Shown here piece by piece: positions 21,851 through 32,580 of a stretch of 64,000 bases of DNA. How positions within the stretch are numbered: the stretch's first letter is position 1; each line of letters opens with the position of its first letter. The DNA is from Acanthosepion pharaonis (Eukaryota; Mollusca; Cephalopoda; Sepiida; Sepiidae), in NCBI GenBank assembly GCA_903632075.3, contig CAHIKZ030005577.1, positions 558,001-622,000 on the forward strand, read 5' to 3'. Position numbers and translations under genes: made by a program. The notes beneath the pieces are model-generated. The model was not told where the DNA came from and made no database searches. It saw only the letters and a list, made by a program, of their open reading frames with translations.

Positions 21851-22060
21851 CTTTTCTGCCTTTTGTCGTCTGATTCATTTTTCATAGGATAAAGAAAAAA
21901 ACAGAGAAAAGATGTAAAAATTTTAATTAAATCGACTAATTTTGGTTTTGAAAATACCAGTATTTATTATGTGCAATTGATGTCAGATGAAAGAGCGGAA
22001 GTCAAGGGGAGATAATTTATAGGAAAAAAACAGTTTTGATTTCTTCATTTTTTTTTTTTA
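21851..22060 (-). promoter_or_regulatory. Candidate exon 1, donor and promoter of zinc-finger gene 1
   Basis: On the minus strand: AAATTATCTCCCCTTG (22018-22003), then GACTTCCGCTCTTTC (about 22004-21990), then an ATG at 21885. This opens 35 coding bases (MKNESDDKRQK plus two bases) ending at a consensus donor AAAAG|GTAAGT (exon end 21851). The block recurs at 41.77-41.94, 58.21-58.45 (both minus) and 63.76-63.94 kb (plus), each with a TTNTCC(T/C)A...CAGA stretch just before GTAAGT. It lies 8.8 kb upstream of the splice acceptor of gene 1. The peptide does not run in frame into the fingers, so exon 1 may be untranslated. The exon assignment is an inference from the repeated layout. Confidence 0.6.
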
Positions 22061-22974
22061 ATTATTCTGCAAAAAAATACCCACTCAATCAGATGTTTAA
22101 AACTTTTACGATTATTTATTTTTCGTCTATTTTCCTCAACAAATAAGGAAATAAGAAATTTTAAAGCTTGAAATTGATAAATAGGTATTTTTGTTTTTGC
22201 ACTCATCAAAAAAGGGAAATTGGACTCAATAAAAAAAAAAAGTGTACTTTCTAAAAAATCTGTAAAAAAATGCATTATGTCTTCCTTGAAGTTCAGAAGT
22301 CATTTTATCCGTAGATCGTTAAAAAAAAAAGGAAGAATATGAAAAATAGTAATAAAGAAAAAAAAGAAAGCTACTGTATAATATTTTGTGGGTCTAGTTA
22401 AAAAAAAGTGATTGGTGTGAATGGAGATCAAACGACAACAAGCCGCGCCGTAAAAATGACAAGACTTATTGAGATATAAAACCAAATCAATTTTATTAGA
22501 ATAAAAGCAAACTACAAACCAGACTGGAATTGGAAATCTGCTCTGATGGTAATAAATTCCTGGACAAGTAACTTAATTTTTCTAAAATAAAGCTCAATGG
22601 TAGTTGTGAGAAAAGGATCAAATTCACAATAAAAATGAATCAAATAACATAAAATATCACAAGAAAAATGCCAGTATATACAAAACAATGCAAATTACAA
22701 AGAAGAAGGTAGAATAAAAGGGTTTCATTAAGACTGAACCCAGTTAAAAGGTATAAAATGTGAATGTTCGTAATAGCAGTTGTGATTTGATTTGAGTTGT
22801 GGAAGCGTGACTGAATCTGTTTGTATGTTCAGAGTCTTCAATATAGAACATTGTTTTTAGAACAGTAATTGTTCTACTTTTTTTTCAATGACTAGTGGAT
22901 ATGAGACTTTATTCTGTCATGATAATGACAGTTTAGTTGTCAAGACTTTTAGCATCCTGCTACCACCTTTTTTA
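22061..22974. other. Upstream flank of the exon 1 block; SINE scrap
   Basis: 22070-22250 still aligns loosely with 58400-58570 (AAACTTTTACGAT, AAATTGATAAA, AAAAAGGGA), so homology of the two gene starts extends beyond exon 1. At 22505-22545 is a short tRNA-like scrap of the 5S-tRNA SINE (CCAGACTGGAATTGGAAATC). Nothing else is recognised. Confidence 0.5.
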
Positions 22975-23190
22975 TCAACATCAATGTTTGGACAAAAAGT
23001 GGATCACAGAGTTTATTCAGCTTAATAAATATTTTCAGAAAACCTCAACTTCTGATTGGTCACTTAATATTTAAATCATGCCCGAATATCAATATCAATT
23101 TTTGTACAAAAAGTGGATCACAGAGCTTATTCAGCTTAATATATATTTTCAGAAAATCTCAACTTCTAATTGGTCACTTAATATTTAATA
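22975..23190. repeat. Two-copy tandem duplication, period 114 bp
   Basis: CAAAAAGTGGATCACAGAG, then TTATTCAGCTTAAT and ATTGGTCACTTAATATTTAA occur at 22992 and again at 23106 with few differences. It is a recent local duplication. Confidence 0.9.
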
Positions 23191-24071
23191 ACATCAACCT
23201 AGTTCTTGACCTGACCAAAAAAATAATTCCGCCAAAATCTGTCAAGCCTCTGTGAGACTAACATGTGACCAAAGTCAGTAATAAAATATGAAACATCTTT
23301 CATCTTCGACAGTGCGCCGATCAGAATCCTTTGAACTTGTCACAAAGTTCCAGGCTTTACATTAAAGTTCCTTAACATGATTCCAGCCTGAAAGAACACT
23401 CACTCACTCAGCAATATTTTATGACGAACAATCAACTCAAGTTTTTCACATTCAACTTGATACATGAATCTTTTTCATATGCTTTCAAACTCAACATTAA
23501 TTATTGCAATTAACATAAACACAGCTTGTTAAGAACCACTTACTCCAACTAGAATATTCTCTTCGAACAAGTGAAAGCAAATCAAAGAGCAACAATTCCG
23601 TAAACCTTAAAGTAAGTCATAAACAATATTTCTCTACTTTAAGTACAAACTTGAACTGTTTATTTTTTCTAAAATTACAACAATACCCAAACACACTTTC
23701 TCATTATTGTACAGACCATTCAACAATTTATAATCTATCAAACCAGAACTTTGATAACTTTTCATTTAAACATAAAAGGACGTTTGAACTTTTTAAAACT
23801 ACCTTTTTACTCCAGTTGTTTGTACCTCTTTGTTATATAAATATTTTATTCATTGTTGTGCAAAAACTGTTGTTTCTCATGTTGTCTTTATTCTATGTTT
23901 GTTGAATACTGAAATTTAATGTGAGAGGAAATTGTTAATTTCATCACGCAGCCTAATTTACTCAACAATTTTTGATCAATATAATTTAATCCATTAACAC
24001 AAACTCCACAAACTCATAACTCTGGGTTAAATCATTTTTTGGATCACTTAACCATCACTTTTATCTATTTT
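23191..24071. other. Interval without recognised gene
   Basis: Less repetitive than its surroundings. An 84-residue frame (23651-23905) has hydrophobic stretches but no recognisable family, and there is no supporting splice or start context. Confidence 0.4.
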
Positions 24072-24163
24072 AAGAAGGCAGGAGCCTACAACAGTCATAG
24101 CATCATGAATATAGCAATAAAGGTGAGGATAACAGTCCAAATGATGTAAATAACCTATTTCTT
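24072..24163 (+). repeat. Relic of a Penelope-like pLTR
   Basis: AGAAGGCAGGAGCCTACAACAG, then GGTGAGGATAACAGTCCAAATGATGTAAATAA aligns with the right pLTR arm at 2762-2847 (GAAGGCGGAGCGCATAAC, GATGAGGACAATAGTCCGACTAATGTAAATAC). No endonuclease is attached. Confidence 0.6.
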
Positions 24164-24377
24164 GTTTTGCATTAATTTGTCTAATTTGTACAATACAGTT
24201 TTGCACCTATTACATGTCTGTGTTCAACGAAGTATAAAATTGATAAAAAATTAGGTAGTACATACATACAAATATATATGTAAGCAAATATATGGATATA
24301 AATCCGACAGTATGAAGAAAAATATATGGAAAAACAAAAATCCGAATATGCAAATATGCTGCTTTAATGTTGTTTCA

Positions 24378-24423
24378 ATGTCGACGTCAGACGTTTCGGT
24401 CTAGTAGACCTTCTTCAGGACAT
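24378..24423 (-). ncRNA. Type-I-like minimal hammerhead ribozyme, minus strand
   Basis: Minus strand 5' to 3': stem I ATGTC; core CTGAAGA; an extra A; stem II GGTCT-ACT-AGACC; core GAA; stem III ACGT-CTG-ACGT; cleavage-site C; stem I GACAT. All three stems pair perfectly and the invariant CUGANGA and GAAA positions are present, with the usual UC cleavage site. The single unpaired A before stem II is the only irregularity. Activity is unproven. Confidence 0.7.
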
Positions 24424-24524
24424 AAAAATTTCAGTTATTCTGTTTTGATTAGTCTTACTCTTATGTCTATTGTCTTTTCATGTTGACTTGAATATCGTCT
24501 AATGTTAATTATGTTTTAATAACT

Positions 24525-24570
24525 ATGTCCTGAAGAAGGTCTACTAGACCGAAACGTCTAACGTTGACAT
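24525..24570 (+). ncRNA. Minimal hammerhead ribozyme-like motif, plus strand
   Basis: Same architecture as the minus-strand motif: ATGTC, CTGAAGA, A, GGTCT-ACT-AGACC, GAA, ACGT-CTA-ACGT, T, GACAT. The cleavage-site base is U rather than C, which is permitted but usually slower. It faces the other motif across the spacer, so a through-transcript would contain one ribozyme sense and one antisense. Confidence 0.65.
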
Positions 24571-24632
24571 TGAAACAACATTAAAACAGCATATTTGCAC
24601 ATTCGGATTTTTGTTTTTTTCATATATTTTTC

Positions 24633-24635
<3 letters not shown>

Positions 24636-24674
<39 letters not shown>
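24636..24674. repeat. (TA)n microsatellite
   Basis: TA alternation between the hammerhead pair and a LINE fragment. Confidence 0.95.
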
Positions 24675-24679
<5 letters not shown>

Positions 24680-24930
24680 TTTTCTCACAGAACAAACATT
24701 GCAAGCCTCTCACTTCTCTGTCGCTATTTCCATGGAAACTGCTCAGATGAACTACAGTCCTTAGTTCAACTAGTTTTAACCTTTGTTGCTAAGATGCACC
24801 ATGTTACTCCAATTGCAGCATTTTCTTCATATTCTATTGGTAAGATGCAAGTTCAACTCAAGCAACTTTTTTCTATGAACCACTGCTTTTGGGGACTGAC
24901 TCCTAAGGGAATGCTTCCCTGATCACTACA
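24675..24930 (+). pseudogene. LINE RT fragment
   Basis: The frame gives IASLSLLCRYFHGNCSDELQSLVQLV, matching MASLCLFYQYFQGNCSNELLSLVPRL at 43.2 kb minus. The downstream WNSLP segment is lost. The open frame beginning at 24611 includes the microsatellite and is not a real start. Confidence 0.7.
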
Positions 24931-25174
24931 ATTTTAACCTGTTCAAATCTAGGGTTAACTATTATCTTCCCCACATATCTGTATAAACTTTCCCTTTTAT
25001 TCTGTAAACCTATGCCTCGGGCGGCTCTTGGGCCTTGTACAAGGTGAACAACATTGTATAAAAAAAAAAAAACTCTGGCTGACAAATTTTGTTTCAAACT
25101 ATAAGAAATAAAACTTCCAGTGCAGTTTTAATTCATTATTTTTCAATAGTTTTGTTTCGAATTCATTACTTTAA

Positions 25175-25850
25175 ATGTTGATTTTAAATAAATTTACTGT
25201 TCATAATCAGAACAATGTTATGTAAACAAAACTTTAATGTTTAACAAGAAACCAAATTCCACATGAATGAATTATGTTTAATAAACTAAAATTGCAAAAC
25301 AAGATATCATTGTAATTTGCCACAATATACAAAATTTACTACAATTTAATAAAAACTTAACTTGGTTCAGTATGAATAAAGTTTTCTAAAGCTGGAAAGG
25401 TTTATGCCAGAAACAACTTCCCTGTAGATACAAAAGAATGGATATTTTGGCATGGAACAACTTTTTGGACTCAATTCAGGAATTAATACTGAACAACTTA
25501 AACATTCTATTTTACCAAAGAAGTTATCATCATTACACACCTCACAATTTAAATTCAACTTTTATGCTGGATGAATTAATATACTTTCTACTTCTGGAAC
25601 AAAAAAAAATTGATTGAATTGGCAAATGGGAATACTGTTTATATCAAATAGAGCTGAAGTGGGAAGAGCACTTTTATTTTATAGTATTGATTCCATATAT
25701 GTACAACCTGCAGTAGCATCATCAGTGAATAGGAATATTGCCAGAATCAACTAATCTGGTATATTTCATCAAAACTGCCTGTGTCTGACTGCTGTGTCTT
25801 TATGAAGTTTGGTAGCCCCCTATCTTGAATACCAGAGTAATTACTCCATT
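25175..25850 (+). repeat. Inverted segmental-duplication arm B, block 5
   Basis: Inverted partner of 9640-10310. It joins block 4 directly at about 25855, giving the uninterrupted version of the locus. Confidence 0.8.
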
Positions 25851-25859
25851 ACTTATGGT

Positions 25860-26212
25860 GGATCACTGTATTGATGTGAAATATGTTTCTTTCAGGTATC
25901 TGGTTACATTTTGCATATGGGCCTAATAACAGAATCAGGGGATGGGTTTTAATAATTTCATCTCTTAACTTTTCATATGTAGTTTTCAGATGAATTCTTG
26001 ACCTCAACAGACAATCAAGCCAGAATGTTTGAATTTATAAACAAAACAACATTCTATCACTGAATTTTTGCTAGGTTTGAACTAATACAAGTCAGCAGGT
26101 TTATTTCAGCTGTCATTTTACTTATGAATTCAATGCATTTATGGCTTTCAGCATCATGATGATCACAATGATATTCTGGCAATCTATACTCTTTGTGCCC
26201 ACGAAAAAATAA
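25860..26212 (+). repeat. Inverted segmental-duplication arm B, block 4
   Basis: Inverted partner of 5362-5720. It shows what the locus looked like before the hAT, SINE and LTR-like insertions at 5.7-9.6 kb. Confidence 0.75.
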
Positions 26213-27046
26213 TATGTCAAAAGCATGCTTTCTCCTTTGACATTGCTATTCTCCTAACTACCTCAGCAATGTTTATTGTATAAAAAGTGATGACTGGAAT
26301 TTTAATAAAACCTAAACATAAGATGTAAGTGAATTTATACATTTTCTTTGAGAGAACTTAAAACAAAAATATTAAATACTATTTATTTATTAGATTGTTT
26401 ATTTATAAGAACAATTTTATATTTGCAACATTTTAATAAATAAAAACTAATACAATGCACTATTTATCATTTACCAATTTATAAAGAAATAAATATGAAA
26501 ATAATTTCTTATTCATAAATTTATTGATAAAGTGAATTTATGTTTTCTTTGTTATTGTGAATTTAGAACAAAAAATTATTAGATTGTTTATTTATAAGAA
26601 CAATTTTATAATTACAACATTTAAAAAACTAATACAATGCAATATTCGTCATTTACCAATTCATAAAGAAATAAATATAAAGATAATTTCTTATTCATAA
26701 ATTTATTAACGTTTACTAAATTTTTTAAATATGTGAATCGACTGAGGATATCCCAATTATTTACCATTTTATAAATTTCAAAATCAGCAATTACATGACA
26801 TTTTGGCAACCATTTCAACAAATGATATAATGTAAATAAACAATCTAATAAATAGGGTTTAAAGTTTTTGCTGTCAATTCTCAAGAACAAAAGAAAATGT
26901 ATAAATTCGCTTCCATATATTTTAGTTTTATTAAAATTTTAATCATTGCTTTTTAAAACAAACATTACTAAAGAGTAAGTATAGCTAAAATAATAGTGGT
27001 GTCACAGGAAAGACCATTCTTTTGATACACTGTTTTTTCTTTTTTT
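26213..27046. mobile_element. AT-rich MITE, TGTGTCAAAA family, longest copy
   Basis: Left end TGTCAAAAGCATGCTTTCTCCTTTGACATTGC and right end GTGGTGTCACAGGAAAGACCATTCTTTTGATACACTG are imperfect inverted repeats. Inside, the segment ATTAGATTGTTTATTTATAAGAACAATTTTATA occurs twice (26390 and 26578), indicating an internal tandem duplication. Confidence 0.65.
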
Positions 27047-27419
27047 TTGTGAGCGTGAAGGTTAAAGATTGCTGATATTTCTTTGTGTTTGTTTTTGGAA
27101 ATTTATTTCCATTCTTCCATCATTTAGACTTGTTTTCCTTTGTGAATTTGCAAACAGCATTTATCTTGTCAAATTGGCTACTTATATAATGATCATACAG
27201 AAGTGCTTTAAGAAATCTTTGCAAAACAAAAATTAAATGCTGCAAGTCCTTATTCTTACAAATGTCTAAATTTATTAAAAGCAAAAATGTGCGTGAAAAA
27301 CTGAAATGAATATTTCATACACTGTATGAAATTTATATTCTTTTTAGTACAGGCATCCACTCTTCACACTTGAACTCAGGGATTTTTGGAAGATTTGATA
27401 AGCACTATCTGCACAATTC
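27047..27419. other. Interval without recognised gene
   Basis: AT-rich; no domain, promoter or repeat of the window was identified. Confidence 0.4.
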
Positions 27420-28090
27420 TTTTCTTGCTGTTTTTCATCATTTCACCCCAAGCAAGGCGGTAGGACCACTAGAATGCAGGGGAGGGGGTACAAGGAATGA
27501 AAATGAAAGAGAATGAGAAGACTTATAATGAAGAAAAGACAAACAAGAAACAGGGTTCATCAAGACAGAAGACAGAAGCTACAACGAGGGTTACATGTGG
27601 CACAAGGCCGGGTTTAACGTGGGATCTCCAAGCCCGCAGGCTTGGCCCAAAATATTCCCTCTTTGAACCCGCATAAACAGGTTCAAGGGCAGTCAACCAC
27701 CCCAAACGAGACAGAAAACAGAAGTTGATGTTGCATTTAAATTTTTGAAGATTGTAGTTATCAGGGAAGCAAGAAATTGGGAGTTCCACAGGTAGGAAGT
27801 GCAAGAAAAGAAACTGTTAGAGTAGAGATTTAGTTAGTTCAACAGTAAAATGGTGAGATTTGGTTACCAATCTAGTAACACTACATGTAATGATGAAGAT
27901 CAGAAATTTTTGAAAGGTTTGATAATCACCACTGCCATCACTCTTGTAGCAATCTCCCTACCTTTGTGCCATCTAGCTTGATGGTACAGCAAATCAGTTT
28001 ACTTTCATTACAAAAAGAACTGCTTTCCTAATTTTCATTGGTCCAGATACTGTTGCAATGGTTAGTCTAGCTTTTTGTAGAGATGGAATT
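27420..28090 (-). pseudogene. LINE 3'-end fragment
   Basis: On the minus strand a LPVELPISCFPDNYNLQKFKCNIN segment is followed by a 3' UTR whose plus-strand form (CACCCCAAGCAAGGCGGTAGGACCACTAGAATGCAGG) matches those at 42.88 and 29.1 kb. The piece around 27590-27720 (a GC-richer TTTAACGTGGGATCTCCAAGCC stretch) is absent from the other copies and looks inserted. Confidence 0.7.
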
Positions 28091-28495
28091 GATTGTAGGA
28101 GAAAGTGCAGGACAGCTTTGCTTCACATAAAGGAAGTGACATTGTCTAACAAGACACTATTATATCCATAAAAAAATGAATAAATAAAAATTATGCTGTT
28201 ACAAATAATTGTAACAATTATCATTGATACGATTCACTCTTTCTAAACCAAATAGTATCAACTCCACTCTTCTCTACAAACACAATTGGACAGGCAATGT
28301 ACATGAGGGTTGACAAAATTTTGGCTCCTTACTTTTTGGGCCACAATGGTAACATGTCTTTTAACACCCTTAACCAAAATTTGAGGTAATAAAACCCCAG
28401 ACACTTCCTTGTTTTTCTCCAATTAAACTTTCTCAACACTCATTACACACATTATATAAAAAAAGGTACAAGAAAGACTGTATACAATTTACTCA
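28090..28495 (+). repeat. Inverted segmental-duplication arm B, block 2
   Basis: Inverted partner of 2849-3300. It carries the empty insertion site (CAAGAAAGACTGTA, about 28473-28486) of the Penelope-like element in arm A. Confidence 0.8.
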
Positions 28496-28519
28496 TTCGT
28501 TATCATTCTGCCAGATTGT

Positions 28520-29290
28520 AATAATCCATACAGAAAAATGTCTTTTGTCTAAAGACATTTTTGAGCCCTGTTAAATGTTACTTGAATAGTGAAATGAATG
28601 TTGAATACAAATGTATCTGCTTTTTACTTAAAGCATTTTGCCTTCATAATTTTGAAAAGTATGTTTAAAAAAATTAAAATATGAGTGTAATAATTATCAT
28701 CAATATTTAGTTCATTTGGCAAATGATTCATTTTCGGTTGTGCAAAGAATATATTAGTTATATTTTAAATTAAATTCATGTCCTTGTTTACTTATTATCA
28801 ACCAACAACAAATTTCTTTTACAATATTATAAATGTTATGAAGTTTAGTACAATTTATGACTTTTCATGAGAAATTTTAGTTGTATTCCTGGGATGCACA
28901 AGCACAAAAGTTACTGAAAAGATTTTTTATATATCAGGGACATAGAACACACACTTACCAGCATCTCTGGAACTGGAGAATACCTGCTGGGTATCAAGAT
29001 ACTCTGAGCTGGTGTTAATCACCACAGAGCTTCAACACTTCAGGTAAATACTTGAGCACTTTTTTCTTGTCTTTTTTTTTTTTATCATTTCACTTCAAGA
29101 ATGGCAGCAGGGTCACTAGAATGGAAGGGGGTTACAGGGAGGGAAAATGAAAGTGAATGGGGAGAACACAAAAAATAGGGTTCATAAAAACAGAAGATAA
29201 TGATTGACATTGCATTTAAATATTTTATGATTGTAGTTATTGTACGCAAAAAATCTTCACTGCCAACCTCTGATATTGAACACATTCACT
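28520..29290 (+). repeat. Inverted segmental-duplication arm B, block 3
   Basis: Inverted partner of 3580-4375, including the LINE 3' UTR (29085-29200). Followed by a 100-bp direct duplicate (29305-29405) of the AAACCCCAGACACTTCCTTG...AAGAAAGACTGTA stretch also present at 28390-28490. Confidence 0.85.
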
Positions 29291-29394
29291 GGATTCCATA
29301 TTCAATAAAACCCCAGACACTTCCTTGTTTTTCTCCAATTAAACTTTCTCAACACTCATTACACACATTATATAAAAAAAAGGTACAAGAAAGA

Positions 29395-30570
29395 CTGTAT
29401 AGAATTTCTTTATTTTATCATTGTGCCAGATTGTGATCCATATTTGATCTTGTGTCTCTCACATCACACAACAACCACTGTCAACCAAATAATAAATAAT
29501 ACTTGTTTTTTGTTATTTACATGTCTTGTTGCTTCTCATTTTCTACAACTACTTTTGTATGTATAAATATTAGGGGGTTTATAATTATTTACCCAAAATT
29601 ATCACTCCCCTACAATATTATTATGTTACATGATGCATAATATCAGTTACTGTGTCTAAATGGTCTATTGTGCAGTCTTTCACTGATTCTGTCAAGTTGT
29701 TTTATGAGGTTGCCTTAGAATTCTAGTTGACTTAAAAGGATCTAGTAGCATTATTTAGAAATTCTAAGAATTACATTCTTAGATTTACTAACTTCTTTTG
29801 CAATAACAGAAATCTTGCATTTCTTTGTGACAACCTGACCTGCAAGTGATTCATCTTTGCAATATCTTTCAAACAAATAATACTTATAAAGTTTGCTGGA
29901 TTTCATTACTAACTTTGTTTTCTGAAGAAATCATTCTTAAATATAAATGATGATGTTCTTTAATTTTAGATGATACACTTTTTGTATGGATCAGATTTTG
30001 TTGTACAACTTTCTTTATCCTTGTTTTGTTCTCGTTTAATGCAAATTCACCACAGCGCATAACAAGATATTGAAAATGCAATTTTATCATGATCAAATAA
30101 TTAGAAAATGGAAATTCTAGAATTGACTGAGTTTGTGGCTGTATCATAGTGAAACACTGGTTCTGATACAATGATTGAAGTTAAGCAACATCACCTAGAT
30201 GGGTGACCACTTTAGGTGCTGTAAGCTTGGGTGTGCAGAAGATGTAATAGATAACAGCTTGGATTTGGAAATCGGAGCAGATTTCCAATTCGAGTCTGGT
30301 TTGTAGTTTGCACTTATGTGCAAATACTCTTCGAAAAGGTATGTATCCACTTCTTCTCCTCCCCCCAAATATGGGTTAACTCGTATCATTATTATCTACA
30401 AAAATTTTCTTAAAATCTAATAATATTTTCTGGCTTTAAATATCCCACAAAAAATAAGAAGCAAATAAAGCTAGGATTGATCTGCATGTGCACAACTGAG
30501 ATCCATTGAGAGGAGTGTGAAAATTTGCATATGTTTGTGAATACTTTTGGTTCTGCTATTGCAGAACATT
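29395..30570 (+). repeat. Inverted segmental-duplication arm B, block 1
   Basis: Inverted partner of 660-1754. Contains a 5S-tRNA SINE at the matching place, so that insertion predates the duplication. Confidence 0.8.
30140..30440 (+). mobile_element. Composite 5S rRNA/tRNA SINE, copy 3
   Basis: GAAACACTGGTTCTGATACAATGATTGAAGTTAAGCAAC...TAGATGGGTGACC...GGTGCTGTAAGCTT is a 5S-derived head with the middle deleted. It is followed by a tRNA-like part (AGATGTAATAGATAACAGC) and the shared tail with TCTGGCTTTAAATATCCC. Plus orientation. Confidence 0.8.
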
Positions 30571-30599
30571 TAATAAATAATCCAATCTGTGCCTCATCT

Positions 30600-31110
30600 A
30601 TCTCCAGGGACTTTTTTTTTTTCACCATAATCAGTTTACCATCTGAGAATAATTGAGAACATTTATATTAAGTCTCTGCAGCCTTCCCTCTGTAAGTAAA
30701 AGGAATGGTTGCTGGGTCAAAATGTATGTGTCTGTAGTTTATACAGTTGATTCTCTGGGAGTCACTTTTTTTCTATCCTTCATTTTTTTTAGTTCTTGTG
30801 CACATATATTTTACTCTTGATTACCTCTGTAAAGATAGGATTAATAACCAGTAAGGCCTTTTTTTTATTTTTTGTAGTTTTTATATTTTTTTTTATTCCC
30901 CACTTTTATGGTAAAGTTTTTCTTAAATTTGCTCTTCTGCACCATTATTTATATATGATTTTTGTATATATTTATATATACTTTTAAAATATCAATTTTA
31001 AAATTTTTCATAAAATTTTGCCCCCAACCCCAAATTATTCAAGAATAGAATATTTTCTTTTGCTTTTCATTCTCCAATGTTTGATTCTATTGCATGAGAC
31101 CAAAAAATAT
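30600..31110 (+). repeat. Direct copy of the repeat at 50-465
   Basis: Same orientation as its partner, unlike the adjacent inverted block; see 50-465. The 63-residue frame at 30796-30987 has no coding meaning. Confidence 0.7.
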
Positions 31111-31264
31111 TTTAAAAAAAAATGCATAACAATGAGTAACATTGAAGAAAGCTCAAAACTAATAATGTCTTCAAACAGTTCAGGAGGATTGTGTCTTATC
31201 AGACAGATTAACAGTCTGCAAATGATTAATTCAGTTCAGATAAAAAGGCCATAGAAAAGGCATT

Positions 31265-31390
31265 CTGGGAAATATGTGTATTTGCATGTGTTTTCTTAAA
31301 CTGGATTTCTCTGAAAATGCTGATCTAGACATTTCACAAACAAATGGTTTCTCACCTGTGTGTGCTCACATATGGTTTTGTAAATCAGCT
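31265..31390 (-). pseudogene. Detached single zinc-finger fragment
   Basis: On the minus strand: AHTGEKPFVCEMSRSAFSEK, then SSLRKHMQIH, one finger of the gene 2 type (compare its fingers 12 and 14). The second Cys is changed to Ser and a stop interrupts the upstream linker. It lies 1.2 kb downstream of gene 2 and is either the far end of a longer ancestral array or a scattered copy. Confidence 0.75.
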
Positions 31391-31599
31391 AATTTTGTAA
31401 TATTTTATTATTTAATATGGTTACTTTTTTTGTTTTATAATTCTAAACTCATGAAAATTTAGAATAATGCAATTTCGCAATTATAATTTTTATTTCATTT
31501 ATCAAAATGTTTTCTGATAAATCTATTGTTTCACTGTTTGAATTTGGAATAAACAAAATATTTGGGGCTGAAATGACTTGGCACTCAGGACTTCTTTAT

Positions 31600-31995
31600 T
31601 CTGAGGCTTACAACCATCTCATGTTGAAACACTGGTTCATGTAGGATCACTGAAGTTAAGCAATGTCAAGTCTGATCAATAGCTAGATTGGTGACCAAAT
31701 GGGAATACCAGGTGCCATAAGCTTGGATATGTGGATGGTGTAATGGATAATAGTTTGAAATTAGAAATTGGAGGGTCAAGTTCCAATTTCAGTCAGGTTT
31801 ATTATATTCATTTACACACAAATAATGTTGAGAAAGGTATGAATCCACCTTGTCTCCCCCATCTAAAATGTTAATTAATAGGACTTGTATCAGTAAATCC
31901 TTATTATCTTCAAATAATTCTTAAAATCTAAAATTTAATTTTCTGGCTTTAAATAACCTGAAAAAGGTTGATAAGCCATAAAAAACAAATCAATC
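31600..31995 (+). mobile_element. Composite 5S rRNA/tRNA SINE, copy 4 (best plus-strand copy)
   Basis: 31609-31727 aligns along nearly the full length of a 5S rRNA (ACCATCTCATGTTGAAACACTGG, GAAGTTAAGCAATGTCAAG, GAATACCAGGTGCCATAAGC). 31738-31805 is tRNA-like (GGATGGTGTAATGGATAATAG A-box side, GGGTCAAGTTCCAATTTC B-box side). The 3' tail ends near GGTTGATAAGCCATAAAAAAC. No intact terminator of a working 5S gene follows the head. Confidence 0.85.
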
Positions 31996-32404
31996 AAAAT
32001 TCTGGTAAAATATATATTACAAGAAAAATAAAAATGTCAATGAAATCAAAAACAATAAATTATGGTTTCATTTTTTTGTCATTTTATTTTTTTATTTTAA
32101 ATAATATTTTTTGAAGAACAACATATGCATGCACTGCATAAACATATGGCTGTTGATGAAGTTTAAAACATGAAGCATTTTCAAAATATTCCAATATATT
32201 TTATTTAAAAATGGTTTCTTTTGGTGAGCTTGTGCATTCTTAATTTGAATCTGATAAAAATCTGATTCGCTATACTTAGTAAATTTCCTTTTTCATGCAT
32301 GTCAACAAGTATTGTCTAAATTTGAATTCACAGAAAATACTGAGTCATATATATATAACAAGTGTAGAGATCCTGCTAGTCTAAGTTTATATATGATAAT
32401 TTTT
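31996..32404. other. Interval without recognised gene
   Basis: AT-rich. 32210-32300 has faint zinc-finger-like minus-strand traces (GTGAGCTTGTGCATTC), too weak to annotate. Confidence 0.35.
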
Positions 32405-32580
32405 AAATTGAAACTATCCATTGTGCCTGCATGTATATTTTTAAGTTTGAACTCATACAAAGTGCTGATCTACACTTTTGGTAAGAAAACAGTTTCTTAC
32501 CTGGATGTATTTGCACATCTTTTCAACTGAGGCATCTTTGGAATAACTGATCAACACACATTACAAGAAAATCATTTGGC
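32405..32580 (-). pseudogene. Decayed 3' fingers of zinc-finger gene 2
   Basis: Continuing in the same frame past the stop of gene 2, the sequence reads FSCNVC, a stop, SVIPKMPQLKRC. This is a fifteenth finger whose first Cys pair survives while the linker, the Gly and both His have decayed. One or two further remnants follow (about 32405-32500). The array was therefore longer at its C-terminal end. Confidence 0.7.

Larger units (their letters stand above)
24313..24637. mobile_element. Inverted pair of hammerhead-bearing Penelope-type termini
   Basis: Arms 24313-24426 and 24523-24637 are inverted copies of each other around a spacer of about 95 bp. Outer parts read GAAGAAAAATATATG and CAAAAATCCGAATATGCAAATATGC. 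Inner parts hold complete hammerhead ribozyme-like motifs on opposite strands. The layout matches inverted pLTR pieces of Penelope-like elements, without any coding part. A TA microsatellite abuts the right end. Confidence 0.75.

Noticed and set aside
31609..31727. A functional 5S rRNA gene
   Set aside because: Diverged, fused directly to a tRNA-like segment and a SINE tail, without a T-run terminator, and repeated with the same fusion elsewhere.
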